Made by a program: the position numbers and the translations under genes
Notes under the pieces: generated by a model
The model's input: the letters and a program-made list of their open reading frames with translations, nothing else
What the model was told of the DNA's origin: nothing
Databases searched by the model: none
In this document: positions 54,169 to 62,991 of the stretch, one piece after another
How the letters are laid out: each line of letters starts with the position of its first letter
Numbering within the stretch: the stretch's first letter is position 1
Assembly (NCBI GenBank): GCA_902493915.1
Contig: CABUQY010000001.1
Span: 1 to 63,862 of the forward strand
Length of the DNA stretch: 63,862 nucleotides
Direction of reading: 5' to 3'
DNA from: an uncultured Collinsella sp.
Lineage (GTDB): Bacteria > Actinomycetota > Coriobacteriia > Coriobacteriales > Coriobacteriaceae

Positions 54169-54385
54169 ATCTCGATCTGTAACATCTAGACCCGATTTGG
54201 GCGGCTAGGTGTTACAGATCGAGATATACCGGTGGGTTGGGTCGTGTTTGTCTAAATCTGTAACACGAGGGACGGATTTTGCCGAGTTGTTGTTATAGAT
54301 TGAGATTTTCTAGCAGGCGGGTTTGGTTTGTCTCGATCTGTAACAGTAAGACCCGGTTTTGCCGCGTAACTGTTACAGATTGAGA
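54169..54385. repeat. T4 tandem array of three hairpin units
   Basis: Unit 1 (54169-54225) has 16-bp perfect arms, ATCTCGATCTGTAACA and its complement. Units 2 (54251-54305) and 3 (54331-54385) have 15-bp arms with TCTGTAACA and TGTTA-AGATTGAGA forms. All three middles are exactly 25 bases and share a GACCCGGTTTTGCCG-like sequence. Spacers of 25 bases (with CCGGTGGGTT or GCGGGTTTGG) give a period of 80-82. It lies between tRNA-fMet and the reductase gene. Confidence 0.85.
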
Positions 54386-54527
54386 TAAACCGGCGGGCCG
54401 CCCTGCCCCATCCACCTGCCGCTACCTGCTGTCCGCCGATTTCCGTTGCGCTGCTGTATTCCCATGCCATATCCTCTAGATAACTACGCGGCATCATCGC
54501 CGCCGCGCCTACAAGAGAGGAATGTCC

Positions 54528-56558
54528 ATGACCACACCTGCATCCAAGCTGCTCCAGCCCATTACGGTTGGCCCCCTTGAGCTCAAGAACCGCATTATGT
54601 TTCCGCCGCTGACCACCGGCTACGAGGAGCGTGACGGTTCCATCGGCGAGCGCAGCCTGGCTTTTTACGAGCGCTTGGCCCGTGGCGGCGTGAGCTACAT
54701 CGTCATCGGCGACGTCGCTCCCGTCATGACCGCAAGCCCCACGCCCAAGCTGGCAACCGACGCCCAGATCCCCACGTTTAAGGCGCTGGCCGATGCCGTC
54801 CACAAGCACGGCGCCAAGGTCGCGCTGCAGCTGTTCCACCCCGAGTACGATGTGCCCGGTGTCGGCCGCATGGTCATGGGCTCCATGGCCGCCGCCAAGG
54901 CCGCGCAGGAGGCCAAGGCCGCCGGCGACGAGGAGACCTTTGCCGCCAAGATGGCCGAGTCCAACGAGATCCGCAAGCAGGCCTACGCCAAGCTGCACCA
55001 CGATATGCAGCACTTTGTGAACGAGGCGAGTGTGGAGCAACTCACCCAGATCAAGGAGGCTATCGCCGCCTCGGCCGCCCGTGCGCAGCAGGCCGGCATC
55101 GACGCCATCGAGGTCCACGGCGACCGCCTGGTGGGCTTGCTGTGCTCGGCCATCCTCAACAAGCGCACGGACGAGTACGGCGGTTCGTTCGAGAACCGCG
55201 TTCGCTACGCGCTGGAGGTCGTCGCCGCTATTAAGGAAGCCGCGCCGCAGCTGATGGTGGAGTACAAGCTCCCCGTGATCATGGAGAATCCCGACGGCAC
55301 GCCGCGCGGCAAGGGTGGCTTGCTGCCCGACGAGGCCTGCGAGTTTGCCAAGCTGCTCGAGGGCGCGGGCATCGATATGATCCAGGTCGCGCAGGCAAAC
55401 CACACCGGCAACATGGGAGACACCATTCCGCCCATGGGTGCCATGCCCTACAACTGGACGCTGCCCGTGGCCGAGCGCGTCAAGGCCCTGGTCTCCGTGC
55501 CGGTGGCAACCGTGGGCCGCGTCGTCTCGGTCGAGGCCGGCGAGAAGATTCTGGAAGACGGCGCGGCCGATATCATCGCCTATGGCCGCTCGCTCATGTG
55601 CGACCCCGACATTGCGCTGAAGGCCGCCACGGGCGAGCCTATTCGCGAGTGCCTCAACTGCAACAAGGGCTGCGTCGACGCGATTCAAAACCGCAAGTAC
55701 ATCTCGTGCGTGCTCAATGCCGAGAACGGCGACGAGGCGACCATCGCCATCAAGCCGGGCGAAGGCGACAAGAAGGTTGCCGTGGTGGGCGGCGGTATTG
55801 CCGGCCTGGAGGCCGCGCGCGTGGCGGCCAAGCGCGGCTACGACGTGACCGTCTACGAGGCGAGCGATCATCTGGGCGGCCAGATTGTGCTGGCAGCCGC
55901 GCCTCCGCGCAAGGACGAGATCATGCGCTCGGTCGAGTACTACGAGAAGATTCTGCCTGGTCTGGGCGTGAAGGTTGAGCTCAACCATGCCGCTACCGCT
56001 GAGGACCTCAACGCCGCCGACGCCGCGATTGTGGCCGTGGGCGCGCACGACGTGGTCATCCCCGTTCCGGGTGCCGACTCGGAGAAGGTCGTCTCGAGCT
56101 GGGACGTGCTGGCTGGTAAGGTGGAGCTCAGCGGCCGCGTCGCCGTTATTGGCGGTGGCCTGGTGGGCACCGAGACTGCCGAGTATCTGCTGCAGCACGG
56201 CTGCGAGGTGGCGATCGTCGAGATGCTCGACAAGATTGCCGCGGGCGAGTCCGAGACCATTCTGCCGCTGATTATGAGCGACTTTGCAGAGTACAACGTG
56301 GAGCAGCACGTGAGGACCCGCCTGACCGCCATTACCGACGAGGGCGTGGAGGCCATTCGCACCACCGAAGACGGCGCCGAGGAGCCGGTGAAGATCGCCT
56401 GCGATTACGTGGTGATGGCCGTGGGCTCCAAGGCCAACGCGTTTGACCTGGACGGCGTGACGGTGCCCGTGACCTGCGTGGGCGACTGCTCGGGCGAGCG
56501 CACCGCCGACATTGCGAGTGCCATTCGCACGGCGTATCATGCGGCCAACGAGCTGTAG
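54528..56558 (+). CDS. NADH:flavin oxidoreductase / 2,4-dienoyl-CoA reductase family
   Basis: A 676-residue three-domain reductase. An FMN-binding TIM barrel (about 8-360, with NRIMFPPLTTGYEERDG, HGDRLVGLLCS and LMCDPDIALKA) is followed by a [4Fe-4S] ligand set (CLNCNKGCVD and CVLN, about 373-393). A FAD/NAD-binding part follows (VAVVGGGIAGLEAARVA, about 418, and VIGGGLVGTETAEYL). It is related to BaiCD/BaiH, FldZ and trimethylamine dehydrogenase; it probably reduces an activated C=C bond of a diet or host molecule, but the substrate is unknown. The ATG at 54528 has GAGAGG seven bases upstream. A terminator follows. Confidence 0.85.
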   Translation: MTTPASKLLQPITVGPLELKNRIMFPPLTTGYEERDGSIGERSLAFYERLARGGVSYIVIGDVAPVMTASPTPKLATDAQIPTFKALADAVHKHGAKVALQLFHPEYDVPGVGRMVMGSMAAAKAAQEAKAAGDEETFAAKMAESNEIRKQAYAKLHHDMQHFVNEASVEQLTQIKEAIAASAARAQQAGIDAIEVHGDRLVGLLCSAILNKRTDEYGGSFENRVRYALEVVAAIKEAAPQLMVEYKLPVIMENPDGTPRGKGGLLPDEACEFAKLLEGAGIDMIQVAQANHTGNMGDTIPPMGAMPYNWTLPVAERVKALVSVPVATVGRVVSVEAGEKILEDGAADIIAYGRSLMCDPDIALKAATGEPIRECLNCNKGCVDAIQNRKYISCVLNAENGDEATIAIKPGEGDKKVAVVGGGIAGLEAARVAAKRGYDVTVYEASDHLGGQIVLAAAPPRKDEIMRSVEYYEKILPGLGVKVELNHAATAEDLNAADAAIVAVGAHDVVIPVPGADSEKVVSSWDVLAGKVELSGRVAVIGGGLVGTETAEYLLQHGCEVAIVEMLDKIAAGESETILPLIMSDFAEYNVEQHVRTRLTAITDEGVEAIRTTEDGAEEPVKIACDYVVMAVGSKANAFDLDGVTVPVTCVGDCSGERTADIASAIRTAYHAANEL

Positions 56559-56631
56559 TTGAACATCGCGGCCAAGCGGGGGGCGGTAGCACGGATCCGC
56601 CTGGGCCGACTGCATCCCGTCGGGTGTCAAC

Positions 56632-56673
56632 CGGGGCGGGGCCTGCAAGCGCAGCAGGTCCCGCCCTTTTTGT
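56632..56673 (+). terminator. Terminator of the flavin reductase
   Basis: GGGCGGGGCCTGC pairs with a GCAGGTCCCGCCC arm, followed by TTTTTGTTTT. Confidence 0.8.
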
Positions 56674-56930
56674 TTTGCTCCAGTGGATGGCAATGCGCGG
56701 TAATCATGAGGAGTGAGGACGTCTACTGCATTGCAGATCACTCAAAATTATTGTGGGAGGGGTTAATAACTATATCCTCTATACCAAAGGACATAAAGAG
56801 ATGTCAATTTTGTTGACAAGCGAATGACGATTAGCTGCGAGTCAGCTACCAGCGTAAATAATCGATAAAGAAATGTCGTAATTTGGTGCCAAATGCCCAG
56901 ATAACGCCGCGTCTATTTTAATTAACTGCT

Positions 56931-56956
56931 TTGAGCAAACAGTAAAATGCTACTAT
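56931..56956 (+). promoter_or_regulatory. Possible promoter of the HTH gene
   Basis: TGCTACTAT (56948-56956) is an extended -10. TTGAGC at 56931 is a possible -35 but only 14 bases away. The region 56559-57000 has no gene; 56740-57000 is clearly more AT-rich than its neighbours. Confidence 0.3.
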
Positions 56957-57000
56957 CTAACTTGCACGTAAGAAAGCAGATTAACGGTTAAGGCTAAGAA

Positions 57001-57390
57001 GTGGCAGGTATGTCGGAAGCAACTAGGACTCGCACGCATGCGCCCGAGGTTAGGCAGCGCGCCGTCGAGATCCTCCAAGAGGGGGTCGGCCATCGCGCCC
57101 TCGCCGCGGAGCTTGGCATTCCCCAGGCCACGGCTCGTCAGTGGGCCCGCGCGTATGCCGTGGGCGGTGCCGACGCCGTTCTCAACGCCGGTTCGCATCA
57201 TCACACCTATTCGTACGACGTAAAGCTCGCTGTGGTTAAGGACCGTCTGGAAAACGGCTTGACGGTTCGCGAGGCCATGATCAAGCACAAGATTCCCAGC
57301 GAGTCTTCGGTCAAGGCTTGGTGCCGTCAGTACCGCGAGAGCGGTGAGTCCGCACTGGTCGATAAGCCGCGCGTTAAAAAGGCGGAATAG
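57001..57390 (+). CDS. Small double helix-turn-helix protein, IS3 OrfA-like
   Basis: A 129-residue protein with two HTH units: residues 15-55 (VRQRAVEILQEGVGHRALAAELGIPQATARQWARAY) are cited by their motif ALAAELGIPQATARQWA, and residues 75-115 contain TVREAMIKHKIPSESSVKAW. It resembles OrfA of IS3-type transposons, but there is no OrfB and no terminal repeats, so it may be domesticated or a remnant. GTG at 57001 is preferred (AAGG six bases upstream); ATG at 57010 is possible. It stands before the Ech operon, in an AT-rich gap, and could be a regulator. This is inference. Confidence 0.65.
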   Translation: MAGMSEATRTRTHAPEVRQRAVEILQEGVGHRALAAELGIPQATARQWARAYAVGGADAVLNAGSHHHTYSYDVKLAVVKDRLENGLTVREAMIKHKIPSESSVKAWCRQYRESGESALVDKPRVKKAE

Positions 57391-57399
57391 CAAACGGGA

Positions 57400-57426
57400 T
57401 GGTGCGCCCACAGGGGCGCATTTTTC
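57400..57426 (+). terminator. Terminator of the HTH gene
   Basis: ATGGTGCGCCC pairs with GGGGCGCAT around ACA, followed by TTTTTC. Confidence 0.85.
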
Positions 57427-57676
57427 TTGCCGCGCCAACTTTTTGGACCGGCGCGAGCCTATTGGGACATCCTCCAAAGTGCCCAATAAACCGCGCGCAG
57501 TGGCCCGCGCGTCCGTCGCTGCGGTAAAGGGACGTCACCCCTCTACTCCAATGCGGACAGACTCCTTGCCCCGTACGCCTAAAACTCCCCAGTTGACCGA
57601 AAACCTGCCACCGCAACCCCGTAATTGAGCTATAACGTTAAACAATTGCAGCGTTTTTGCATGGGGGAGTGATGGT

Positions 57677-60559
57677 ATGACGCTACTGTATTTCCTTACC
57701 CTGTTTCCGCTGGTACCGGCGCTGGGCATGCTGCTCGCGCGCGGTGACCGCACCCGCGATGCGGTGGGGCTCATAGGCTCCGGCATTATTATGGCGGTGA
57801 CAGTTGTAGTCGCCGTCATGTTTTTTGGCACGGGTCCGCAGAGCTTTGAGGTTGCCCCCGGCACCTCGCATGTGCTCTCGATCATCAGTTCCGTTATCGA
57901 CGTCATCCTGTGCGCCGTCATCCTGTACAACGCGTACAAATATAGGAACGCGCTCACCACGGTGCTCAGCGTAGTCCAATTGGTGGGCTCGCTCGCCTTT
58001 GCAGCCATGACGCTGCCCGCGACCGAAGCCGTCACCGCAACCCCGCTCTACCTGGACTACATGAGCGTGATCATGGTCCTCGCCGTCGGCATCGTCGGCA
58101 GCCTTATCTGCGTGTATGCCCTGGGCTACATGAAGGACTTCCAGGCCCACGACGAGCACGAGGCTGCGCTGCGCGGGCAGACCGCGCCCGACCGTCGCCC
58201 GCAGTTCCTGGCGCTTATGTTCCTGTTCCTCTCAGCCATGTTCGTCATCGTGACGAGCGACAACCTTGAGTGGCTGTTCTGCGGCTGGGAAATCACCACC
58301 GTGTGCTCGTTCCTTATGATTGGCTACACGCGCACGCCCGAGGCCATCAAGAACGCCTTCACCCAGATCATCCTCAACATGCTGGGCGGTATCGCGTTTT
58401 TGGCCGGACTCATGTACCTGCACGTTAACAGCATGCCGCTGACCATCTCGGGCATGATCGAGCTTTCCGGCGCCGGAACCGCGCAATCTGCGCTGCTGGT
58501 GATGCCGGTCATTCTGTTGTCGCTCGCCGCGCTCACCAAGGCCGCACAGATGCCGTTCCACACGTGGCTGTTGGGTGCCATGGTTGCCCCCACGCCCACG
58601 AGCGCCCTGCTGCACTCGTCAACCATGGTCAAAGCCGGCGTGTTCCTGATGGTCAAGCTGAGCCCACTCTATGCCATCTATCCCGTGACCGGCTTTATGG
58701 TCACGAGTGTGGGTGCCATCACGTTTTTGCTCGCTGCCCTCATGGCCATCTCGCAGAGCAACGCCAAACGTGTGCTCGCGTACTCCACCATTTCCAACTT
58801 GGGCCTTATCAGCGCCTGCTTGGGTGTCGGCGCGCCCGAGGCCGTATGGGCCGCCATCTTCCTAATCCTGTTCCACACGGTGGCAAAGTCGCTGCTGTTC
58901 CTGTGCGTGGGCACGGCCGAGCATCATATCGGCAGCCGCAATATCGAGGACATGGACGGTATGTTCAGCCGCATGCCGCACCTGACGCGCCTTATGATGC
59001 TGGGCATCATGGGCATGTTTGTGGCGCCGTTTGGCATGCTCGTGTCCAAGTGGGGCGCCCTGGTGGCGTTTGCGCAGACCGGCAACGTGCTCATGATCAT
59101 GGTGCTGGCCTTTGGCTCGGCCGCGACGTTCTATTTTTGGGGCAAGTGGCTTGCCAAGCTTTCGGGCGTCGACCCCACGGCTCAAAACGTCGAGGTCAAT
59201 GTCCATAAGACCGAATGGATGGCGCTCAACACCATCGCCGCGCTGCTGATTCTGTGCTGCGTGGCGTTTCCGGTTATCTCGAGCGGTCTGGTATCGCCCT
59301 ATCTCGCCATGGTGTTTGGACGCGTGCCGTACGTTATTGGCAAGGACGCCATGTATCTGATGGTGGTTATCGTAGCGTTTATCGCCGTGGTGCTGCTGAC
59401 GTCGTTCCGCGTGAGCAATAAGCCGCACGTCAACGTGTACCTTTCGGGCGTGGGAACCGACAAATATCGCCATTTCCGCGGCTCGATGGGACGCGAGGTG
59501 AAGGCCGAAAAGCGCAATTGGTACTCGGAGGACGCCCTTGGCGAGAAGCGTATTGGCCCCGCGGGTAGCGTCGTGTGCTGCAGCATTATCTTGTTTGCGC
59601 TGCTGTGTTGCGCGTGGATTGGGCCCGAGCGGCTTGCCATGAGCGCGCCCTCGGTGTTGCGCGGCAAGTATTTTGAAGGTTCGGGCGTCGTGGGCATCTT
59701 TATTGGCACCGTGGCGTTTGCCTTGATTGCGCCTTTGGTTGGTGGCCTGATCGACGGCGTTGACCGTAAGCTTTCGGCTCGCATGCAGGGCCGCGTGGGC
59801 CCGCGCCTGCTACAACCCTTCTACGATGTGGCCAAGCTCCTGCGCAAGGCCCCCGCCAGCGTAAACACCATGGACGACACCTACATGGCGTGCGCGCTCA
59901 TCTTTACCGTGGTGGGCGGCGGCATCTTTGTGTCGGGCTCCAACACGCTGCTGTGCGCGTTTATGGTTACCCTCGCCGCGATCTTTGTGGTGTTGGCGTC
60001 CGCCTCGACGCAAAGCCCGTTTGCTCAGGTCGGCGCCGACCGCGAGCTGCTGCAGGTCATGAGTTACGAGCCCGCCGTTCTGCTGATGAGTGTGGGCCTG
60101 TACCTTGCCACCGACAGCTTCGATTCCATTGCTGTGACGGGGCAGTCGGCCCCTATCATCGTGTACAGCGCGCCCATTTTCCTCGCGTTGCTCGCGGTGC
60201 TTACCATCAAGCTGCGCAAGTCGCCGTTTGACCTTTCGTACTCGCATCATGCGCATCAGGAGATCGTCCAGGGCGTCGCCACCGAGATGAGCGGCGGCAC
60301 GCTGGCCAAGATGACCCTTATGCACTGGTGCGAGACCGTGCTGTTTTTGATGTGGGTGGGCATGTTCTTTGTTTGGGACAACCCCGTGAGCTGGGTTGTA
60401 GCCCTGGTCGTGATGGCCGCGACGTATTTTGTCGAGGTCCTGATCGACAACACCTTCGCACGCAGCACCTGGCGCAGCTGCTTTAGGCTCGGATGGGGCG
60501 TGGCGCTGGTGTTTGGCCTGCTCAACCTTATGCCCATCCTCGTCGACGTATTTATTTAG
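57677..60559 (+). CDS. Ech-type hydrogenase EchA-EchB fusion (NuoL-like + NuoH-like)
   Basis: A 960-residue membrane protein. Residues 1-600 are an Mrp/NuoL/EchA antiporter-like subunit with about 14-16 helices, the helix-5-type Glu205 (GWEITTVCSF) and Lys288 (TKAAQMPFHTWLLGAM). PTPTSALLHSSTMVKAG follows. Residues about 670-960 are a NuoH/EchB-like subunit with SARMQGRVGPRLLQPFYDVAKLLRK, FAQVGADRELLQVMSYEP and KSPFDLSYSHHAHQEIVQG. EchA and EchB are separate genes in Methanosarcina Ech and in Hyf/Hyc. The linker is about 70 residues with one extra helix, which would place the two in the right topology. One uninterrupted frame; no stop or frameshift. Confidence 0.9.
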   Translation: MTLLYFLTLFPLVPALGMLLARGDRTRDAVGLIGSGIIMAVTVVVAVMFFGTGPQSFEVAPGTSHVLSIISSVIDVILCAVILYNAYKYRNALTTVLSVVQLVGSLAFAAMTLPATEAVTATPLYLDYMSVIMVLAVGIVGSLICVYALGYMKDFQAHDEHEAALRGQTAPDRRPQFLALMFLFLSAMFVIVTSDNLEWLFCGWEITTVCSFLMIGYTRTPEAIKNAFTQIILNMLGGIAFLAGLMYLHVNSMPLTISGMIELSGAGTAQSALLVMPVILLSLAALTKAAQMPFHTWLLGAMVAPTPTSALLHSSTMVKAGVFLMVKLSPLYAIYPVTGFMVTSVGAITFLLAALMAISQSNAKRVLAYSTISNLGLISACLGVGAPEAVWAAIFLILFHTVAKSLLFLCVGTAEHHIGSRNIEDMDGMFSRMPHLTRLMMLGIMGMFVAPFGMLVSKWGALVAFAQTGNVLMIMVLAFGSAATFYFWGKWLAKLSGVDPTAQNVEVNVHKTEWMALNTIAALLILCCVAFPVISSGLVSPYLAMVFGRVPYVIGKDAMYLMVVIVAFIAVVLLTSFRVSNKPHVNVYLSGVGTDKYRHFRGSMGREVKAEKRNWYSEDALGEKRIGPAGSVVCCSIILFALLCCAWIGPERLAMSAPSVLRGKYFEGSGVVGIFIGTVAFALIAPLVGGLIDGVDRKLSARMQGRVGPRLLQPFYDVAKLLRKAPASVNTMDDTYMACALIFTVVGGGIFVSGSNTLLCAFMVTLAAIFVVLASASTQSPFAQVGADRELLQVMSYEPAVLLMSVGLYLATDSFDSIAVTGQSAPIIVYSAPIFLALLAVLTIKLRKSPFDLSYSHHAHQEIVQGVATEMSGGTLAKMTLMHWCETVLFLMWVGMFFVWDNPVSWVVALVVMAATYFVEVLIDNTFARSTWRSCFRLGWGVALVFGLLNLMPILVDVFI

Positions 60560-60571
60560 GAGGCGGCATCC

Positions 60572-61174
60572 ATGGATCATAAAATGTCGCGCTCGCCGTG
60601 GGTTATTCATTACGACGGCTCGAGCTGCAACGGATGCGATATCGAGGTGTTGGCCTCGCTCACGCCGCTGTTCGATGCGGAACGCTTTGGCGTGGTCAAC
60701 ACCGGCAACCCCAAGCATGCGGACATCTTTTTGGTGACGGGGTCGGTCAATGTCCAGAACCTGCCTGTCGTGCGCCAGATTTACAACCAGATGCTCGAGC
60801 CCAAGTGCGTGGTGGCCTGCGGCATCTGCGCGTGTTCGGGCGGCGTGTTCCGCGATGCCTATAACGTGACCGGCGGCGTGGACCGCGCAATTCCCGTGGA
60901 TGTGTACGCGCCTGGGTGCGCCATTCGCCCCGAGACCGTGATCGATGCCATCGTGGAGGCGTGCGGCATCCTGGACCAGAAAGAGGCCGTGATGCGCGCC
61001 GGCGGCGATCCGCTTACCGTGGGCGGCGCCGCTACTTGGGACGGTGGCGTTGAGCTGGGCGAGGACGGGTTTGTGGCTGCGGGGGCCGGGGCCGGGGCCG
61101 TCGCCGGTGACGGCGTCGAGGTCAACGTGTCCACCAGGTCCGCCGCGCCCGCCGCTGCAAAGGAGGCCGAGTAA
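60572..61174 (+). CDS. Ech-type hydrogenase small subunit (EchC / NuoB-like)
   Basis: A 200-residue subunit carrying the proximal [4Fe-4S] cluster; ligands are Cys19, Cys22 (SSCNGCDIEVL), Cys86 (CGICACSGGVF) and Cys116 (YAPGCAIRPE). It transfers electrons between the NiFe site and the ferredoxin subunit. The core ends near residue 150; the last 50 residues are Gly/Ala/Val-rich and not part of the usual fold. AGGAGG lies nine bases before the ATG. The stop overlaps the start of echD by one base. Confidence 0.92.
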   Translation: MDHKMSRSPWVIHYDGSSCNGCDIEVLASLTPLFDAERFGVVNTGNPKHADIFLVTGSVNVQNLPVVRQIYNQMLEPKCVVACGICACSGGVFRDAYNVTGGVDRAIPVDVYAPGCAIRPETVIDAIVEACGILDQKEAVMRAGGDPLTVGGAATWDGGVELGEDGFVAAGAGAGAVAGDGVEVNVSTRSAAPAAAKEAE

Positions 61175-61890
61175 TGCAAAAGGCTATCTATACCATCGTC
61201 GGGATCGACGAGCTCCTGTCGCATGTCCAGGCGCTCAAGGGCGTTGGCGCGCGCTTTGTGCAGATGCACGCCGAACGCAACGTCGACGACGGCACGTATC
61301 GCCTGGTCTATACATTTATCAACGTTCGTGCTGCTCAGGAGCATATTGTGCAGGACGGCAACTATGCGATCGAAAACCTGGTGGTTGAGGGAATTGATCA
61401 GTACCAGGAGATTCCGTCTATCAGTTCGTACTATCCGGCGGTATTCCCGTTTGAAAACGAGGCCCACGACCTGTTTGGTCTTGCCATTACCGACATGCAG
61501 ATCGACTTTAAGGGCTTTTTCTACCAGGTCTCGACTGCCGAGCCCATGAGCGTTATCACGCCCGAGGTGAAGGCCGCGCGCGAGAAAGCCATGAAGGTCC
61601 GTGCGGCTGCCGAGGCCAAGGCGCGCAAGGTCGCGGCCGAGAAGGCCGCCACGGCTGCGGCTGCTGCAGGGGAAGGCGCTGCGAGCGCCGGCGATGCCGC
61701 GGGCGTCGCTGCTCAGCCCGCTGCGACTGCCGGCTCCGATGCCCAGCATGACGATGCCGCTGCCAAGGCCGCGCTCAAGGCTGCCGAGATGGAGGCAAAG
61801 CTCGCTGCCATGGATCCCGAGAAAGCGGCCAAGGTCCGCGCGGCGCTTGCCGCCAAGGCCGCCCGCGACAAGCAGAAAAAGGAGGCGTAA
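61174..61890 (+). CDS. Ech-type hydrogenase subunit (EchD / NuoC-like) with Ala/Lys tail
   Basis: A 238-residue protein. Residues 1-125 match the 30-kDa subunit of complex I (NuoC): RLVYTFINVRAAQEHI and SYYPAVFPFENEAHDLFGL. EchD is usually about 120-130 residues. Here about 110 residues are added, rich in Ala, Lys and Glu, probably helical (PEVKAAREKAMKVRAAAE, KARKVAAEKAA, and MDPEKAAKVRAAL). The tail could be a coiled coil or a flexible arm at the cytoplasmic side. No key residue is lost. Six bases before echE. Confidence 0.88.
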   Translation: MQKAIYTIVGIDELLSHVQALKGVGARFVQMHAERNVDDGTYRLVYTFINVRAAQEHIVQDGNYAIENLVVEGIDQYQEIPSISSYYPAVFPFENEAHDLFGLAITDMQIDFKGFFYQVSTAEPMSVITPEVKAAREKAMKVRAAAEAKARKVAAEKAATAAAAAGEGAASAGDAAGVAAQPAATAGSDAQHDDAAAKAALKAAEMEAKLAAMDPEKAAKVRAALAAKAARDKQKKEA

Positions 61891-61895
61891 GGTCC

Positions 61896-62984
61896 ATGGC
61901 TCATCGCTCCGTAATTCCGTTTGGCCCGCAGCACCCGGTGCTGCCCGAGCCGCTTCATCTGGACCTAGTGATCGAGGACGACCGCGTCATCGAAGCAATT
62001 CCGCAGATCGGCTTTGTGCACCGCGGACTCGAGAAGCTCACCGAAAAGCGCGATATGCATCAGTTTGGCTACATCGCCGAGCGCATCTGCGGCATCTGCG
62101 CCGTGGGCCATAGCTGTGGCTACGCCAGCGCCTGCGAGCGCATGCTCGGCATCGAGGTGCCTGGTCGCGTGCAGTATATCCGCACCATTCTGCATGAGCT
62201 TTCGCGCATTCACTCGCACCTGCTGTGGCTGGGCCTGCTCGCCGATGCCTTTGGCTTTGAGGCGCTGTTCTATCGTTCGTGGACGCTGCGCGAGCAGATT
62301 CTCAAGATCTTTGAGAGCACTTGCGGCGGTCGCGTGATTCTGTCGATTAACGAGATTGGCGGCCTTAAACACGACATTGAGGATTCCGAGCTGGCGGGTA
62401 TTGTCCAGACGCTCGACGCTATGCGCCCTGACTACGAGGCCGTGGTGCATACATTTTTGGACGACAATAGCTGCGGCGAGCGCCTGCATAGCGTGGGCGT
62501 GATCAGCAAGAAGGACGCGCTGGATCTGTCGATGGTCGGCCCGTTCGGTCGCGCCTCGGGCGTGGATTATGACGTGCGCATGTTCGGTGACGGTGCCTAT
62601 GCGGACTTGGCTGCGTTTGAGCCGATTGTTGCCACCGATGGCGACTGTTATGCCCGCTGCCAGGTGCGTTGTGCCGAGGTTACGCAGGCCATGGACATTA
62701 TCAAGGAGCTTGTCGGCAAGATTCCGCACGACGGTATCGGCGGGCGTACCAAGCTCACGCCGGCCGACGGCGCGCGCGGCGAGGTTGTGATTGAACAGCC
62801 GCGCGGCGAGGCATATTACTATGTGCGCGGTAACGGCACCAAGAACCTGGACCGTTTCCGCGTGCGCACGCCGACGTCGCAGAACCTGGCGGGTCTGACG
62901 CATGCGCTGCAGGGCGTGCTCCTTGCTAACGTGCCCATGATTATCCTGACCATCGACCCCTGCATTAGCTGCACGGAAAGGTAG
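61896..62984 (+). CDS. Ech-type [NiFe]-hydrogenase large subunit (EchE / NuoD-like)
   Basis: A 362-residue catalytic subunit. The four Ni ligands are present: Cys65 and Cys68 (ERICGIC) and Cys356 and Cys359 (DPCISC). This separates it from NuoD, which lacks them, so it is a hydrogenase. HPVLPEPLHLDL, HRGLEKL and RGEAYYYVRGNG are typical. The C-terminus ends three residues after the last Cys, as in Ech and other group 4 enzymes that lack a cleaved tail. HypA-F maturation genes are not in the window. Confidence 0.95.
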   Translation: MAHRSVIPFGPQHPVLPEPLHLDLVIEDDRVIEAIPQIGFVHRGLEKLTEKRDMHQFGYIAERICGICAVGHSCGYASACERMLGIEVPGRVQYIRTILHELSRIHSHLLWLGLLADAFGFEALFYRSWTLREQILKIFESTCGGRVILSINEIGGLKHDIEDSELAGIVQTLDAMRPDYEAVVHTFLDDNSCGERLHSVGVISKKDALDLSMVGPFGRASGVDYDVRMFGDGAYADLAAFEPIVATDGDCYARCQVRCAEVTQAMDIIKELVGKIPHDGIGGRTKLTPADGARGEVVIEQPRGEAYYYVRGNGTKNLDRFRVRTPTSQNLAGLTHALQGVLLANVPMIILTIDPCISCTER

Positions 62985-62991
62985 GCGCGGC

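Noticed and set aside
54169..54385. Possible CRISPR array.
   Set aside because: Only three units, each an internal hairpin with conserved middle and related spacers; no cas genes.
54252..56741. 829-codon minus-strand frame opposite the flavin reductase.
   Set aside because: Shadow; it also runs through the tandem hairpin array and two other intergenic features.
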